DNA of 64,000 bases from Apteryx mantelli (GCF_036417845.1 NC_089979.1:53854262-53918261), one strand, 5' to 3'; counted from the first letter of the stretch, positions 1 to 13,738 are shown. The notes: generated from the letters alone by a model not told the origin. Made by a program: numbers and translations.

Positions 1-3000
1 TCTACTTTGAGGATCATTACCCCTATAACAATCTCATATGTATTCAAAACAGAAACATAGAACGCAGAACGATGATTATTTCAATGTCTGAAGTCACGGC
101 CACTTGCAGTGCCTCTCCTGATAAGTATGTCATGCACATTTTTAGTTTAATGATTCTCCTGCTGTAGTTCTATATCTCCATTGCTATAAAGATTAGCATA
201 AGGCATACCTTCAGATCTGTCAGGCTTACATTTCAGTTATTGACTTACGGCTATGGCATTACTAGTAACAACACCAAAGGGGGAAGGAGATTGTAGCTGC
301 ACAGCAAGGTCGTCATTTTTGATTTATACGAAATGAACATCATAGTATACCACAAAAGTTCTCTTTGTTCATAGAAAATTCAATCTATTTATGTTTGTAG
401 GCTGTTTGTTCTTCCAAATGCTTTCAAAAAGATGATTTAATGATTTCTGATTCTTTTATTTCCTTGCAGTATCCTCCTCCAGCTTTCTACAAAGGGAGGG
501 GGGTGCAAAGAACTGTTACTCTCAGTGGGTCCAATCCTCTTTTCCCATGCTTATGTGGAAGTACCACTGCAGCTAAACTGTTTTAACACTGTCAGAACAC
601 CATAGCTGTTATAGGAGTGCATATACAATAAGAATTCCTTGATCTAAGGAGAAGCATTATTATTCTTCTGCAGAGTTTAGTTATTTTAGGATAACATAAG
701 ATTTCAGAATGAAAAGAGGTTTTATTTAAGTACTTGTTAAGTGCCTTCTTGCAGATAGAGCAGCTTCTGTTTATTTCCAGATGTGGTTAAACTAGCCTCA
801 TCATTTTATCACAACACACTTTACTGCTACAACTGAAAAAGATTAGGAAAAATGGTTTTCTCTGTTTTTTCAGGATTGCTATATTATGCCTTTGATAGTG
901 CATCTCAACAGTTAGGAAAGTTTGGATTTATCCCAAAATTAACTGTACAGCCCCTTGTCTTTGTGGTATGGTATCAGTTCAGTGAGAAGCAAGATAGCCA
1001 AGCAGTGGAATATGCTGGAAAATTAACTGCTCATAAAAATTCCTCAAAAGACTAAAAAACTTATTTAACAGCATAGGGCTTTGACTTCTTTTGTGTTCAA
1101 ACTCTGCCTTGAACTTTCTGTGTCTCAGGCCACTTTAACAGGAGGATCCTAACAGGTATCAACAGTATGGTTCCCTTCACTTAGACACATCAGTTCCCCC
1201 CGACAAATATCTTTTGAAGCTGCAGAGATAGGACAGAGATTTCTAAAGACAATTTTGAAAACTCAGTTTAATGAATATGAATGTAGCTACCTATATTCAG
1301 TTTAAATGAATCAGCAGCATTTTCTTTTAAAGGCAAGCTGATATTATTTCTTCCTTAATTGTGGTGCTTAAGATCTCAGCAACTTCATAGTATGGACCTG
1401 ATCCTCAAGGCATAAAGCATCTTCTGAGAGCTGATGATTATCCTCAAGCCAATATAGGACTCAGCCTAGACCTGTACAGTACTGGTGTCCAGATGCTGTT
1501 GATCAACAGTATTAAATATTTAGATTTGCTAATGAAAAATCATTTCTTCCTGTTATAATTGCACAAATCAAAGAGAAACAGTTAATATTCTCTGAAATGA
1601 TGAAGTATATCAGAAGCAACACACAATGGCATTTAAGAATTGATTCTGCAGTCAAGTCTCAGGGGTTTCAATAGAAAATACTTATCAGAGACAAAAGGAT
1701 CAAACCCCAAATGACAAATATAAAATATTATTTGATGGATATCTGCTATCTGTAACTCTCTGGCTTAGATTCATTAGTGGGTGCAAAGAGTTTCATGAGC
1801 CATAACCAGTATCGATCATCTTTAGCACTTATGGCATTAAATCACATCCTGGTGTTTTATTGTCTAAAGAACTGGCTAGATGTTCCTAATTTCATCTTGC
1901 AAGGATTAGGCTAGGTGTTTAAGAAGAGCAGTTATGGACTGCATATTCTGAGAGAGAGAATTTTTACAGCAGAATTTGAAAGCTCTGAAATAGAATCAAA
2001 TAATGGAAACAGTGACACAGTGCTGAAGGTCATCCAGCAGGGTGGGTATCAGCTCTGTTAAATGCATGGAGTGTTGACTTTTATAAATAACTATTCCTTG
2101 TAAAAGCTATCTGCTCATGGGAAACAACACATCAGTTTCACAGGAGAATTTGGGAATGACATATAACATGCACATGGTTGAATCAGTTTCAGCTGTTATC
2201 TTTCAAACAAAAATAAATATCTAACAGTAATGTGGTATGCAACTTCCACAGTCTTGGCATGCAGTCATGAACATGATGCCAATAAAAAGCCTAAAACAGA
2301 CCCCTCACAACTCTTTCATACCCCCCAACCATTTCATACCATGTTGCGTTGAGCACACTAATAATCATTATATGTCTTTTTCATGCTTTTAAACTAATTA
2401 CAAAAAACTGTTTGGGTCATTTCAGTGGCACAAAAGCAGACAACTTTCTGAGTTGCCATGTAGAGAAAGCAAGATTGGTACCAATAACAGTAAGAAGAAT
2501 AGTGAAAATGATGTAAGAATCCAACAGTATCTTTTAATGTAGGATCCCAAAGTACCATACAGACACAGATAAATGAAGCTACATGCCGTGACACTGAGTT
2601 AGATATTACTGTATTCATTTTACAAAAAGTAAAATAAAGCAAATGAAGGTCATGACCTGCTAAGATCACAGGAGCTAGAATAAAAGCTAAGACCAAAATC
2701 CAGAAGTAATAGCCATCAGTCATGATTTCCAGCTATTGACCAACATTTTAAATTTTACTATTGTAGAATCCAGACACAATAAAAAGGGAGCACCTTTGTG
2801 TTTGACATCAGGGGGGACAGATAACAGAGAAATGCAAATCTACTGCCACATAAGCAGATGTGCAGGGTGAAGCACATAGGTAGTGAGAAGCCTTGAAACT
2901 GTGTTACTGCAAGTTTTGCGTGAGATATATTTATTTATTTATATCATAGAAGATATAATTGAAACTCCAAAGAAATGGTTTAAAAATGTGACAGTGTATG

Positions 3001-4107
3001 CTTCTGAATATGGTTTGGATCAAAGAACAATGAATCTGATGCAAAATGTGCAAAGGATTAGTAAAAATAGCTCCAGGATAGTAGGAGGGAATGAATAGAA
3101 AAGCTTCTGGTCTTATCACAAAAGCAGAATGCTCAAACAGCAAAAGCAGTAATGTCTCCCACTAACAAGGTGGAACTCAGAGTTTCACATGAAGGCACAT
3201 GTTTGGATGCACAGCAGAAATGACATTGTTTCTTGCATGTTGATTAAGCAGCAGATGTTAGATCACCGACTTCCAGAAACAGCTTAAAAATGTCCCCTGA
3301 AAAGTGCTGTGTTGCAGAAGAAAGACAAGTCAAAGAGAGGTTTCTGTTCAACTGCACGTGGGCAAGATTTTTTTTCATGGTCTCCAATCAGGAGTTAGTC
3401 TTCCTTACCACACCCTGGTATGTATTAATCTGAACAAATAACTATGCTTGAACTGTCAGAGGCTCATAATAAATCATTATGCCATATCCCCAAAAGGGCA
3501 GGGGAGCCTCTTTGCTTGCATTGGTTCTGGCTTCCACACAAAGTTCACATTCAGCTTCACTTAGGACACTGCTGCAGTAAAATGTATTACATCAGTAGTA
3601 ACCTTGCAATAAATACCTCCAGCACGTGAGATCAGTATGAATCATTATGATGGATTTGGGAAATTAATTGGTTTAATTCCAGATTTTTCCTTCGCCAGGA
3701 CAAAACATTAGCACATTGTTTCAGTGTCCCTATGTTTAATACTTGGTAAGAAACATTGAATTACAGAGCAAGTCTTCAAACCAATTAGTAAGATAAATAA
3801 AGTGGACAACATCTGGCCAGTTCCCAGGAATCAGGGTACATGATCTGCAAGTATACCTTAGTTTCACAGAAAGTAGCCATGTGTATGAAACTAAGTCCAG
3901 ACACCTAGATATCTGTCCTTGCTTGGGATGCTGCTCAATGTCTGATTTGGGGCCAGTCAGTTAACTTCTCGCCGTCTTTTTTTCACTCATGTAAAGTGCA
4001 ATCACCTTGAGATCCAGGAGCGTTAAGAGATGAATGAATTTGTTATTTTATGATTTGTTAATAAAATGTTGGAAATAAGATACCAAACAAAAGGAAAATG
4101 AACATAC
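1..4107 (-). other. MYOM1: MYOM1 intron downstream of exon 3 (partial)
   Basis: This AT-rich stretch follows the exon 3 splice donor on the minus strand and continues to the window edge. I looked for the next MYOM1 coding segment on the minus strand and found none, so that exon probably lies left of the window. The short open frames here have no recognisable composition or similarity. No mobile element was recognised. Confidence 0.6.
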
Positions 4108-4245
4108 CGTCCTGTGAATACAGGCACTGAGTAGTCCATGGCTTTGTTCTCTTTGTCCTCAGAGATCAAATTCTGTTTTGCTCTCTTTGCTTTGGGACTC
4201 ATCTTATAGGATTGATCTTCAATCATTATATTGGAATCTTTCAGT
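4108..4245 (-). CDS. MYOM1: MYOM1 exon 3, internal coding exon (myomesin-1)
   Basis: This 138-bp exon encodes 46 codons of the N-terminal head of myomesin-1, the M-band protein that cross-links myosin filaments. The minus-strand reading includes MSPKAKRAKQNL, then a DKENKAMDYS stretch and PVFTGR. From memory this closely parallels the mammalian MYOM1 segment with a SPKPKRAK core followed by EEKEN and PIFSGR. The acceptor is a pyrimidine-rich tract ending TTCAG just right of 4245, and the donor is GTATGT at 4107-4102. The first base (A at 4245) completes a Gly codon begun by the last two bases of exon 2, and the last two bases begin the next codon, so phases are consistent. The Lys/Arg cluster KAKRAK is a plausible nuclear-localisation or phospho-regulated patch, but that is inference. 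Confidence 0.9.
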
Positions 4246-7200
4246 CTGAAATAAAAAGGATATTGTTAAATTCAAAAGAATAAGCTGTTAAAAAACACTC
4301 AGAAAGTAAGATTAAAAAGCTATGAATTTTTGCTCACAGTTGAGAAGCAAAAAAGGCATTTTTAATAACCATGGTTTGAGAATTATTAAACACATAACTA
4401 AATGCACTTTTAAAAAACTGATTATTACAAATATAACACTGATGCACCTCGATATTAAATCTAAGTACAGAGGGTAAACAATATACCTGGTAGCAATGTA
4501 CATTTCACTGCTCCTTAATTTGGAACTTGAAGAGTTTGTACACCCTATTTTGGTAGTTCCTCAAACTGTCTTGTAAGAAAGAGAGCAAACCCTCACTGAT
4601 ATCGACTGCAGTATTGATTTCTGACGTGTTCTCTCCAACTGGAAGTGAATTCAGACTAGTATCTCTAGTCACTGAGACCACTGAGTAATTCTGAAGATTG
4701 TATCTGAACTAGTGTCCTCTTCTTTTCCAGATCTAAGCCCTGAAACTACCTGGTCCCCAAGCAAAATAATGTTAGTGTGCAAATACATTCAAAGTGATAA
4801 TGCTTTTAAATCTCTTTACAAAAATCATCGGGCAACATATTGCTCAGTAGCTGGTGTAGCCATTCCCACTGCTCTCCCATACCATCCCAACCTATGGAAA
4901 ACAGAGTTGAGTGAAATAATGTCATTTAATATAGCACAGATAGATGGAGAGAGAGTGGAAAGAAAGAAAAGCAAAGCAAAAGAAAGACTTCCCCTCCCCA
5001 TCACCTTGGGAAAGTTTCTGAAGGCTACCAAACATATCCGAGGTAGTCATATTTGGGTTCATTTTTAACATGGCTACAAATTATGTTAACAGATCACCAG
5101 ATACCTTCCTTCTTTTTTCCAAACGCAATACAGCATCCGTTATCCACAGTTCTATGTCTTAGAACTGGAATAGCCTAATTAGCTGTCAGACTTCTCTAAG
5201 TCCTTGAAGTGTCCTTTCATCTCCAGTTCAACAAGGAAAATCGTGAGTCTGCTTTTGGACTGGAGGTTTGTCTATGTGGCATAAGCTCACTGCTGTGCAC
5301 AGCCACCTGAGCAGAACTAGGCACAAGGTTTCTCAGCAAGGCTCATTAGCCCAGACTATACCACGCTAACGTGGCGATCCTTCTTCCAGTACCCTGGGTA
5401 GCCTACTCTGATATCTCTACGCAATGTGCTCTAAATATATCCATAATCATCCAGACTCATACTAGCACTGGACCCCTGAGGATATAACACGTGTAATGTA
5501 AGATCGCAGGTATATACTTGGGCTGATGCTTTATTTAGGCTGCAGCCCTGCAAAGGTACCAAGCTCCAGAGGTGCCACTAACACAAGTCTAACAAGGAAG
5601 ATTCTTTAATTTCCAAAATATGTGTTAATACTCCATTCATGTGGGACTACATGTGTGAGATCATACAACTCCAGTTTTATTCTCCCATCTGTCTCTCCTT
5701 CATTTATTTATGCCTGTTCCTTTGCTCAGCCTGAGTTCTCTCTCTGTATCCCAGCTCTTGTTAAATCAGTCTCCCATCCCCTAGCCCTCTTCATGGCTGT
5801 CTTACTTTCATCTATTCTCCTTCTCCCTCTAGTTCCCTCCTATTTCCTCCTGCATCTGAACTTCATATCTACTCCTGCATCAGGCCTTCAGCCCTAATGT
5901 CTGCTCTGCCATTCCCAGCACTGTCAGTAAGAATTTCCCTTCCTTTGTGCCAAGTCCCAGTCTCATCAGACGCAACTATATTTGGCTTGCTCCAGCATTG
6001 CAGTGAGGCAGCCGTCTCTCCTGAGCTTCCTGGGTGCCTGCATTGCAGTAACTGTCACCGTACACACAGTGCTGCGGCCAAGAAACGCTCTGTATGGGGG
6101 CGGGGAAGCAAATGTGCACCAGTTCTTCCCCTTCCTTCCTTCCTTCCTCCTCACCCTGTACCCTGAAATGAAACTACAACCAGACAGGGACTATGGCACA
6201 CACTGCATAACTAGGAGCCAGGCTATACGATGGCAGTCAAGGCACAGCCTGAGTCTATAGGAGAGAGAAGCTTTCTGCTCTTGGGTCTGATGCCAGGCAC
6301 TGCCTGAAGACAGCCATGGAGGGAGTCCAAAGGAAGTGGAACCAGCTCTAGAGACAGAAATCCAAGCATAAAACTCTTAGGAACAGCCTAGGCAGAGTAA
6401 TAAAAAAAGGGAAGAGACAGCATGAAGCAGGATATACAAGGGCATCACTCTTGGGTTTAGGAACAATATAGTACGATCACTACAGCCAACCGCAAATGCG
6501 TTGAGACGCATCAAGTAAGTGGGGAGAAACATTAAACACAAAGTATTTTAATTAGTTTTCATAAATGAACAGTGCTCTGTAAGGAACTGAAGTTCTTAGT
6601 AGATGACTTTTATTCTTGTTCTATTTTAAAATGGGACAAAGCTGGAATTTTGAATCTGAATGCCTTCAAATTTCCATGGGGCTTCAGACTGAATTCTTTA
6701 GGAAGCCATTTGGTTCCTGGTTGTTTCCAGATATAGAAGGATCACAGCACCATTTGGAGATCAGTTTAAATGTTAAGAAATTTCTATTTTCATAAAAGTA
6801 GACTAAATGCGGTGAAAATCTCAGTTCAAGTGTTTTCAGCACTATTAAATCCAAGCCTGCTCTTCATTCCTAAAGCAGAACTTGGATGACAAGTCAATAT
6901 TGAATATTACCTTCTTGACTAGCATCTAGTTTTTCAGTTTTGATCCAGATTATACACCCATATAGGGAATTAATAGAGAGCATATATAAGAGATCCTTTC
7001 AGCCTCAGCCTTTTGTTGGTATCTTTTCTACATGTTTTTTTTTTCTCTTTAGAGATCTTTAACTCTAAAATTATTTGAAAAGGAGAAAATAAATTGCTCC
7101 AGTCTCTGTTTTTTTATTAAACACTCTAAATGTTTGAAGCTGAATATCTCACTTTTTTTTTTGTTCCTTCCATAGCTGACATTATTGAAAAGTTACCTAA

Positions 7201-8039
7201 ATCCTTCAGTTTAATGCCATGGATCTCCATCACAATGGAGCCTCAGAAACAGAAATGGAATTGGGACTTTCACTGAGATATAATGAATAGGATAAAAATA
7301 CCGTACATGCACAGCTTCTTCTCCATAACTTTGCCACTCACTTCTGTCTGAGTTTTCTAAACTGGATGTTTTTTGATTGAGATGCATTTTGCTGCAGTCA
7401 CCTAGAAAGCTATGATTATCTTCTGTATTCCTGGATCCTTCATGTTATCACATCTTTTGGCTGACACAATGATCAGCCATTGTGTATGTGCTCAGGACCA
7501 GAAAAGCACCTTTCTAGACACCTTTTCCTCTCTTTTTCTTTCTCTTGAAGGGACAGCTATAAGAGTCTTTGTGCTCTCTTCTAAGAACAAGGATTACTCC
7601 CAACACTTTCTAGCGGTATGTAAGAGAGAGCACCCAGCTATCAGGAATACAGATGATGACTGTGAATTGAATAACGGATCCATGTGGATCCTGTAACAAT
7701 CTGTTGTTCTCAGACAGCCTGACCAATTTGCCTCAGTAATTTGCTCTTTCAGAAACGTGACCCAGACTAAACAAGACCACCATGAGAACAGTTACATTAG
7801 ATAAGTTGAAGGGTGTTTTTAGACCAGTTTCCTATTCTAGCAATGGGCAAGAACAGGTAAAAAGAGGGTGTGTGAAAGAAATACTTCCCTTGATAAATCC
7901 TTCCAGTTTCAAGCAAGGGCCTAGGGACAACCTGAGCTAGAGGTTGCATCCCAGTCATCATATTTAATAGCCACTATTAGACCTATTCATTTTTTGGATG
8001 GTCACAACGTGCTCTAGCAGTGAGCTTACAATTTATTTA

Positions 8040-8300
8040 TTTATGAAGAGAGCACTGATCCTTTCTAGTTTCAGACTGTCCTTTTTGAGCTGAGATGATC
8101 ATAACTGCACCCAGTATTGCAGCTGCGAGCACACCTTTGATTAATGCACTGTCCGAGTATGCTTTCTGTTTTATTTTCACTTTCTTTCACATCTTTTAGT
8201 AAATTTCTAACTGCTTGTGACCACATCAGAGCATCCAGTTGGTGTTTTCAGAGAACTATCCAGAATAACTCTAAAATCCTTTTTGAAATGGCGCTGAATA
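8040..8300 (-). repeat. Possible ancient CR1/L3-like LINE 3' fragment
   Basis: Read on the plus strand, the segment has the order of phrases typical of the reverse complement of old amniote CR1/L3-type LINE 3' regions. These include an 'actgcacccagtattgcagc' block, then an 'acacctttgattaatgcac' block, then 'gaactatccagaataactc'. Many substitutions are present and no open frame is preserved. The boundaries are approximate and the family is recognised from memory only. Confidence 0.4.
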
Positions 8301-10256
8301 AACCCAGAGCTAGGCCAAATAAATTTGAAGTGGTTGAAAATGTTTCTCCTTTCCAAATCCTCGTATCAGTTGCTTTCGTGCAGGGTGACCTTTATGGAGG
8401 CTAGTACAAATGCATACTCAAATGGAGCTGAGCTGTTGCATTTGAAAGCAAATTGGCCATTACATTTACCATGAGGTTTATTTGCTTGTATTCCTTGTCT
8501 GTCATTCCTACTTCTTCCTGTGCAATATGAAAATTAAACCCTGCCTACAGCCATTATTTAGGTCGCCTAAAGGAGGACTCTACTTTCTTGAACCAGATTC
8601 TAAAATCTTGCCCTTTATTTTAAAATGTTCCAACCTTTTGCCTGATATGTGGAACAGAATCTTCCCAGAGGAGAGCAGAGCAGCTATCAGTGCTCTCTAA
8701 TTTCACAGGGAGGAATGGTACCATGACCTTTTAACAGTTTTCAGCCTCATTTGATCTGGCCAGCTAGCATATGTATGTTTTTTCCAGGTCAGATACTATC
8801 TGTACTGTCTTATCAAGGTTGGTGACCCAAGCTCAGTGTCCTCATTTCTTGGTGGTTTTCAGCATGTTAAAATACAATGCCAGCATTTTCTTAGTCTCCC
8901 AATAGCTGCTGAATTTATGGAGTGAAATGGGAGTTGGATGATTATAAATGCTAAAGGCACAGATATCATCCCATAGAGATATGAAATACAGATAGTCATT
9001 ACAGTACTATTAACTTTTCCTTCTGGTCCTATAGGGGACCTAAATACACACATTGTGTGGGGCCTCTGAACCTCCCAAGCAGAGATTTTGCTTTGATGTC
9101 TTATTCTCAGATATAAACCTCCTTAGTCTGTTGGCAGCGCCCTGGTTTCTCTGCCTGAAGGGAGAGGCTTCCCACCCTGTGCAAAGGAAGCCTGCGCACA
9201 GTGGATGTAGAAAGGTGCTCTAGGAGCAGACCACAGCGTCCTACTCCATAGTTATTCAGCCCCAACACAAAAAGGCACATGTAAGCTCATTTATACACCT
9301 GGAAAATCATGTATCTTGTCCTTAGCATGCTTTTGTTATTTCTCTCTCTCACTTTATTCTAACAGCAGAAAGGCATGAACTTGATGTGCACAATGGCAGT
9401 CCCAGCTGTGCCTGCCCGAGGAGCTCCATTAGCTAAGATGCATTTTCCAGGGTCTATTTCCAGCTGCTTCTTGTCTAATTTGCAACGCTTGAACTTACAC
9501 ACAGTAAAGAGGAGAGAGTGGATCAGCAAACCCAAGTATGAAGGGAAAAAGAAAAAGGATTTTCACAAGAGAGCTCTTTAAAGCCAGTTTCTAAAGATGA
9601 GAAGCACTCTCCTGCGACTACATTCAAGATGCTGACAGATTTGTCATGGGCCCAGACAATACTGCTGGCAATGATCACACTGTTCCCTAACACAGCTTCC
9701 ATCAACAACAATTTTTTTATAGGGTAATTGCTTCAATGTAGTAGGGCTCATTAAAACAATTTCCATGCTTGTGTGTGACGTCTGGAAGCCTGCTTCTTTT
9801 AAATCCACACCTATAATAAACCAAAGGATGAGCAGTGCCAATAGGGATCTCAAGATCATGCATTTCTCTTCTCATGTTTCTTATGGCCTTAAAGTGTATT
9901 TTTTACTCAGCCCCATCCTGATCCTAGTTACAGTATTTTGCTTGGAACAGCATTCATTCTTACTGTCTGGCAGTCTGATTAATTCCAGGTAAATAAGACA
10001 CCTCTCCTCACTTGGTTTGCCTGAATCATGTCTGTGTCTTCGTTTGCCTTTTTCCCTGACCTACAAACAAACATAAATGCCTGAGCTACATCAATAACTT
10101 GCATTTTCTCTCTAAGCAAGTTGCTGGCAGATAAGCAGCCTGTGACACAATTAGCTTTAGATGGGATTATCAGCAGCTCTCAACTAGGAAAATACCACAT
10201 GGAAAAGCAATGAAAATTTGAGCACAGGCTTAAATGCCTGAGCTTCCAAGGGAAGA

Positions 10257-10417
10257 GGTAAGTGGGTTTCTAGCACTCCCGTTTGACAGGCCAGTGGTGT
10301 TATAAGCAGATCTGGCAGACCTGCCTCAAAGCTTCTCAGAAGCACGTGGAAAACTGAACGATGCCATCGCAAGAAGGCCTGACTCTGCTGCGGGAATGGG
10401 AGACAGAAAAGCGAGGG
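10257..10417 (+). repeat. Left arm of a ~165-bp inverted repeat
   Basis: This segment reappears as its reverse complement at 11376-11546. The outer end starts GGTAAGTGGGTTTCTAGCAC and the inner end lies near GCGAGGG. The arms are close to identical. The visible differences are a few substitutions (for example ttataac versus ttacaac) and a roughly 10-bp insertion in the other arm. No terminal motif of a known transposon family was recognised. The similar peptides read from the two arms are a by-product of this duplication and do not show a gene. Confidence 0.85.
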
Positions 10418-11375
10418 GCACTGCTGGGGCAGCAGCATACTGAGAAGCCAACGTGCCTGCACCCACAGCTGCCAGCAATGGGACAGGCCAGAGGATGAGG
10501 CGCATCAAGCACTGTTTCTGCGAGAGAACTGCTGCCCCTCGCCTACACGCTCTGTGCTGCTCGGTGGAGGCAGCACCCCTAACTTTGCCTGTCTCAGTGG
10601 AGGCAAAACAAGCAGCTACGGCTGGAGGCGGCCCTGCAAGCTTGTACTGAGGGCTAGATGTAAAGTGGCAAACTTTATCCGATAAGACTTTCTTTCTTTT
10701 ATGAGCCAGGCTTTTACAGCTTTGGCAAACTGTAACTGGCAAAGCTGAAATCCTTCATACTTGCTCTTGGTTTTGCCAGTTTTCATTCCTTTCATTTTAC
10801 TTTTTTGAGCAGTCATAGTTTGATGAGTAGTTTTGAAATGGGGAAATGGGGCAGCCCATTTCCAAATGGAGCCTTTTCTCTCCTCACGATAAAGCAAGCT
10901 GCAGCCCCTTCAAGCTGTCTGTACTCTGAATCTGCTGAGCACATTTTCTGCTCAAGTGAAGCTCCAGTGTCAGAGCATCAGGATCAGATTAAGGTCTTGC
11001 AGGTTGCCTAGTCCTTCTCCACTGTTTTCCCAGGATAAATTCCTTACATAGCACTAACTGTGTATCAACGCTATCCCTTTATGAATGCTCTTTTCTGCAA
11101 GGTGGCTACAGAAAAGGATGAGGCTTAAATTCTGTAAGTATAGCGAAGTCTAGCAGAAGCTATATTAGATTAAAAAAACAAGTGACTTGAATATAAGCTC
11201 AGTATTTGAATAGTATATTTTTCCTGTTGGGCTTAACAGACTCTACCCACAAATCTATATTCATTATACACAAATGTAGATTTGGATTTAAAATCCAGTG
11301 TTGTGCAATAATCAAGATTATTTGAAAAATTATGTGGATTTGGATTCATGTGTACATTCAGGTTTCAAGCAACCA

Positions 11376-11546
11376 CCCTCGCGTTTCTGTCTCCCATTCC
11401 TGCAGCAGAGTCAGGCCTGGTTCTGCCTTCTTGCGATGGCACCGTTCAGTTTTCCACGTGCTTCTGAGAAGCTTTGAGGCAGGTCTGCCAGATCTGCTTA
11501 CAACACCACTGGCCTGTCAAACGGGAGTGCTAGAAACCCACTTACC
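11376..11546 (-). repeat. Right arm of a ~165-bp inverted repeat
   Basis: This is the reverse complement of 10257-10417, separated from it by about 960 bp of unique-looking sequence. It carries an extra roughly 10-bp stretch (around 'ggttctgcct') beside a 'gcct' direct repeat, which looks like a small local duplication or insertion. The outer end is GAAACCCACTTACC, matching the start of the left arm. Homology stops sharply on both outer sides: 'ttgctcat' here versus the complement of 'gaaga' on the left. It may be a fold-back or foldable non-autonomous element, or a segmental inverted duplication. Confidence 0.85.
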
Positions 11547-12486
11547 TTGCTCATTTACATAGAGCATTTTGATTCAGGACTCTTTCTACTTTTTGAAGAT
11601 TGAAAGTGCTTGAAGATTTTATTTCAGTTTTTTAAAAATACCATTCCTTTCATAAGGATGAAATAAGAAAGTCTTTGATTAGCCAGAAACAAATTTGTTT
11701 TTGCAAGACTTTTCATCTCCACATTATATCTTGAAGTGTTTTGGATCTGGGGAAGACAGTATGAGCTTGGAAAGAATAACTTCACATTTGCACCACAGTT
11801 AACAATACAGTATTTATTCTACTTTTACCTCTTGCAAAATACACCAAAATGGGCACTAAGCAGTTCCTTTAAAAAAAAACAAGTAAATATAAACTGAAGA
11901 GGACAAATTAACCATAAACTTAAGCTGAATATTTAATTTATTGTTCAGAACCATATTCTCCCATGTATTAGCTATGTTTTGTGCAAGAGAGATTTACATC
12001 TGGTAGGTCTGCTTTCCTGAGTACTTCCATAGCAGCATTGAATTTCCCTCACCTCCAGCACAAGGACAAGCTCACAGAAAAAAAGAAATTATTGCTATGA
12101 CATCCTTACCTGTGACTGCCAGAATAGTATGTGAGATCTGTTGGCAACTCTTCTACTACTGTGAGGCTAGAAAGTAGCACAAAATACTGCTTTAAAGCAA
12201 AATCTATTATCTCAAAAAAACCTTCAGGAAACCTGGAAATGTTTTAAGTTCTCTCCCAGTACGACTTCAGTGCACTAAGCAATTTGATTTCCTTTGATGT
12301 TACTTTGTTGAGGTTAGAGTTTGTGGTGAGAAGATAGGTGTTTCAGAAGAACCAATCTGACAAACAAGAGTTGCTGAACTGTTTGTAACTGGGACTCAAG
12401 CAATTATTTTCATAAACATTTTTTCAATTTCAAGAAATGTTTCTATTTCTTATAGGAATGTTCAAAGTTTTCTACAAGAAGAGTGA

Positions 12487-12501
12487 GGGTTAGGGTTAGG
12501 G
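12487..12501 (+). repeat. Short interstitial telomere-like motif
   Basis: GGG followed by two perfect TTAGGG units, then a degenerate GCTAGC. It is too short to be more than a chance match or a repaired break scar, and is noted only as a local oddity inside MYOM1 intron 2. Confidence 0.5.
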
Positions 12502-13738
12502 CTAGCGACAGATGCACTGTTGCATCACTGCAGCACAGCAACAATTTGGGATACCTTCCCCTGCCGGGTGCTCTTTAGAAACCTAACCCTCAGTCCCACC
12601 ATCTCCAGCCTGGGTCCCCGCATCAGCAGACTACAGAATGAGCCTCTCTTGCTACTCCACGCAGTCCACTCAATTATCTACGCAAGTGAAATAAATTCAA
12701 CACAAAAGACTGAATACTATCCAGCTGAAGACAGACAGGTAGTCAAGTCATTCATCTGAGCTCAGAGGTTCAAATTCTTGAACAGACACTTGCAGATAGA
12801 GACTTGATCCTGAGCTTTATGGAAGCCAAATGAAGGCTGTAAACATGAGGTATTGCTTGCTATGGCACAGGTAGTCTTTCTCTCAGTGATTTTGGCCAAA
12901 ATTCCATCTTTATCCTTCAAGGATCTTTAGTTTTCAAAATACAAATTTTCTGGTGGAAAAGTCTTGATTGGTTCTGCTGATAATACTCTAAATTTTATAT
13001 TAATATAACAGAGAGCAGATGTTTTTGGCTATAATTTGTCGATCATTTCCTCTACTGCTAACTGCTCTAATCTTACTTTAATGCTACCCTAATTTCTATA
13101 AATCTTTGAGATTCACACAAGTAATAGGAGGCTATGATATCTAATATATCAATGTATACAAATGTAATTGTTCAAGCAATATTTTATCATCTTGTTTAAA
13201 TGAAAACAGTGTAGCCATTCTTCTAACTCAAGAACACTTCACAGTATTCTTACTTGGAAAACAGCCTCAAGCAATTTACAGCAAAAAAAAATTCAGTTTC
13301 TTGAATCAGTCAGCATAAAAATGAAACCATTATGCCAAAGAAGAATTGTTTAATGATATACGGACATGTCAGCTCAAACTTGTGTCTACAGCGCTAATTT
13401 CTTTTATTGCTCCAACCTGACCAGATAAGAGCCAGCCTCAAAATGAAAGCCATCTCAGCACTGCTTATTAGCTTGAGCTGTGGTCATATGGCTAAACAAC
13501 TTCAGATGATATTTGGCTCATGCCTAACCAGTTTGGAGAATAGATATGCTCCAACAAGCTGAGCTAACCAGAGCTCTTCCTAGTCCCAGAACCAAATGAA
13601 AACACTAAGTCTGAAAAACATATTAACACCAAGTTACAGAGCTTATTTCTGCTGAAGAGGAGAGTTTTGCCATTGATTTCAATGGGAGATCATGGGCAAA
13701 CTGTTCTGGAATATTGTTTCAAAGATAGATTTACTTAC

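Larger units (their letters stand above)
4246..13738 (-). other. MYOM1: MYOM1 intron 2
   Basis: This 9.5-kb intron separates MYOM1 exons 2 and 3. It is bounded on the minus strand by GTAAGT at 13738-13733 and by a TTTTTATTTCAG acceptor ending at 4246. It contains a probable ancient LINE remnant near 8.0-8.3 kb, a pair of inverted repeats near 10.3 and 11.5 kb, and a short telomere-like motif at 12.49 kb. The remaining sequence is AT-rich without recognisable coding exons. The open frames of 60-140 codons here show no similarity that I recognise. Confidence 0.8.

Noticed and set aside
250-330. Possible further MYOM1 exon behind a donor-like CGTAAG on the minus strand near 250
   Set aside because: All three minus-strand frames upstream of that donor contain stops within a few codons or lack resemblance to myomesin.
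10184-11562. Similar peptides read from 10.2-10.5 kb (minus) and 11.3-11.6 kb (plus), looking like a duplicated small gene
   Set aside because: The similarity follows from the 165-bp inverted repeat. The frames extend into unrelated sequence beyond the arms and have no recognisable domain.
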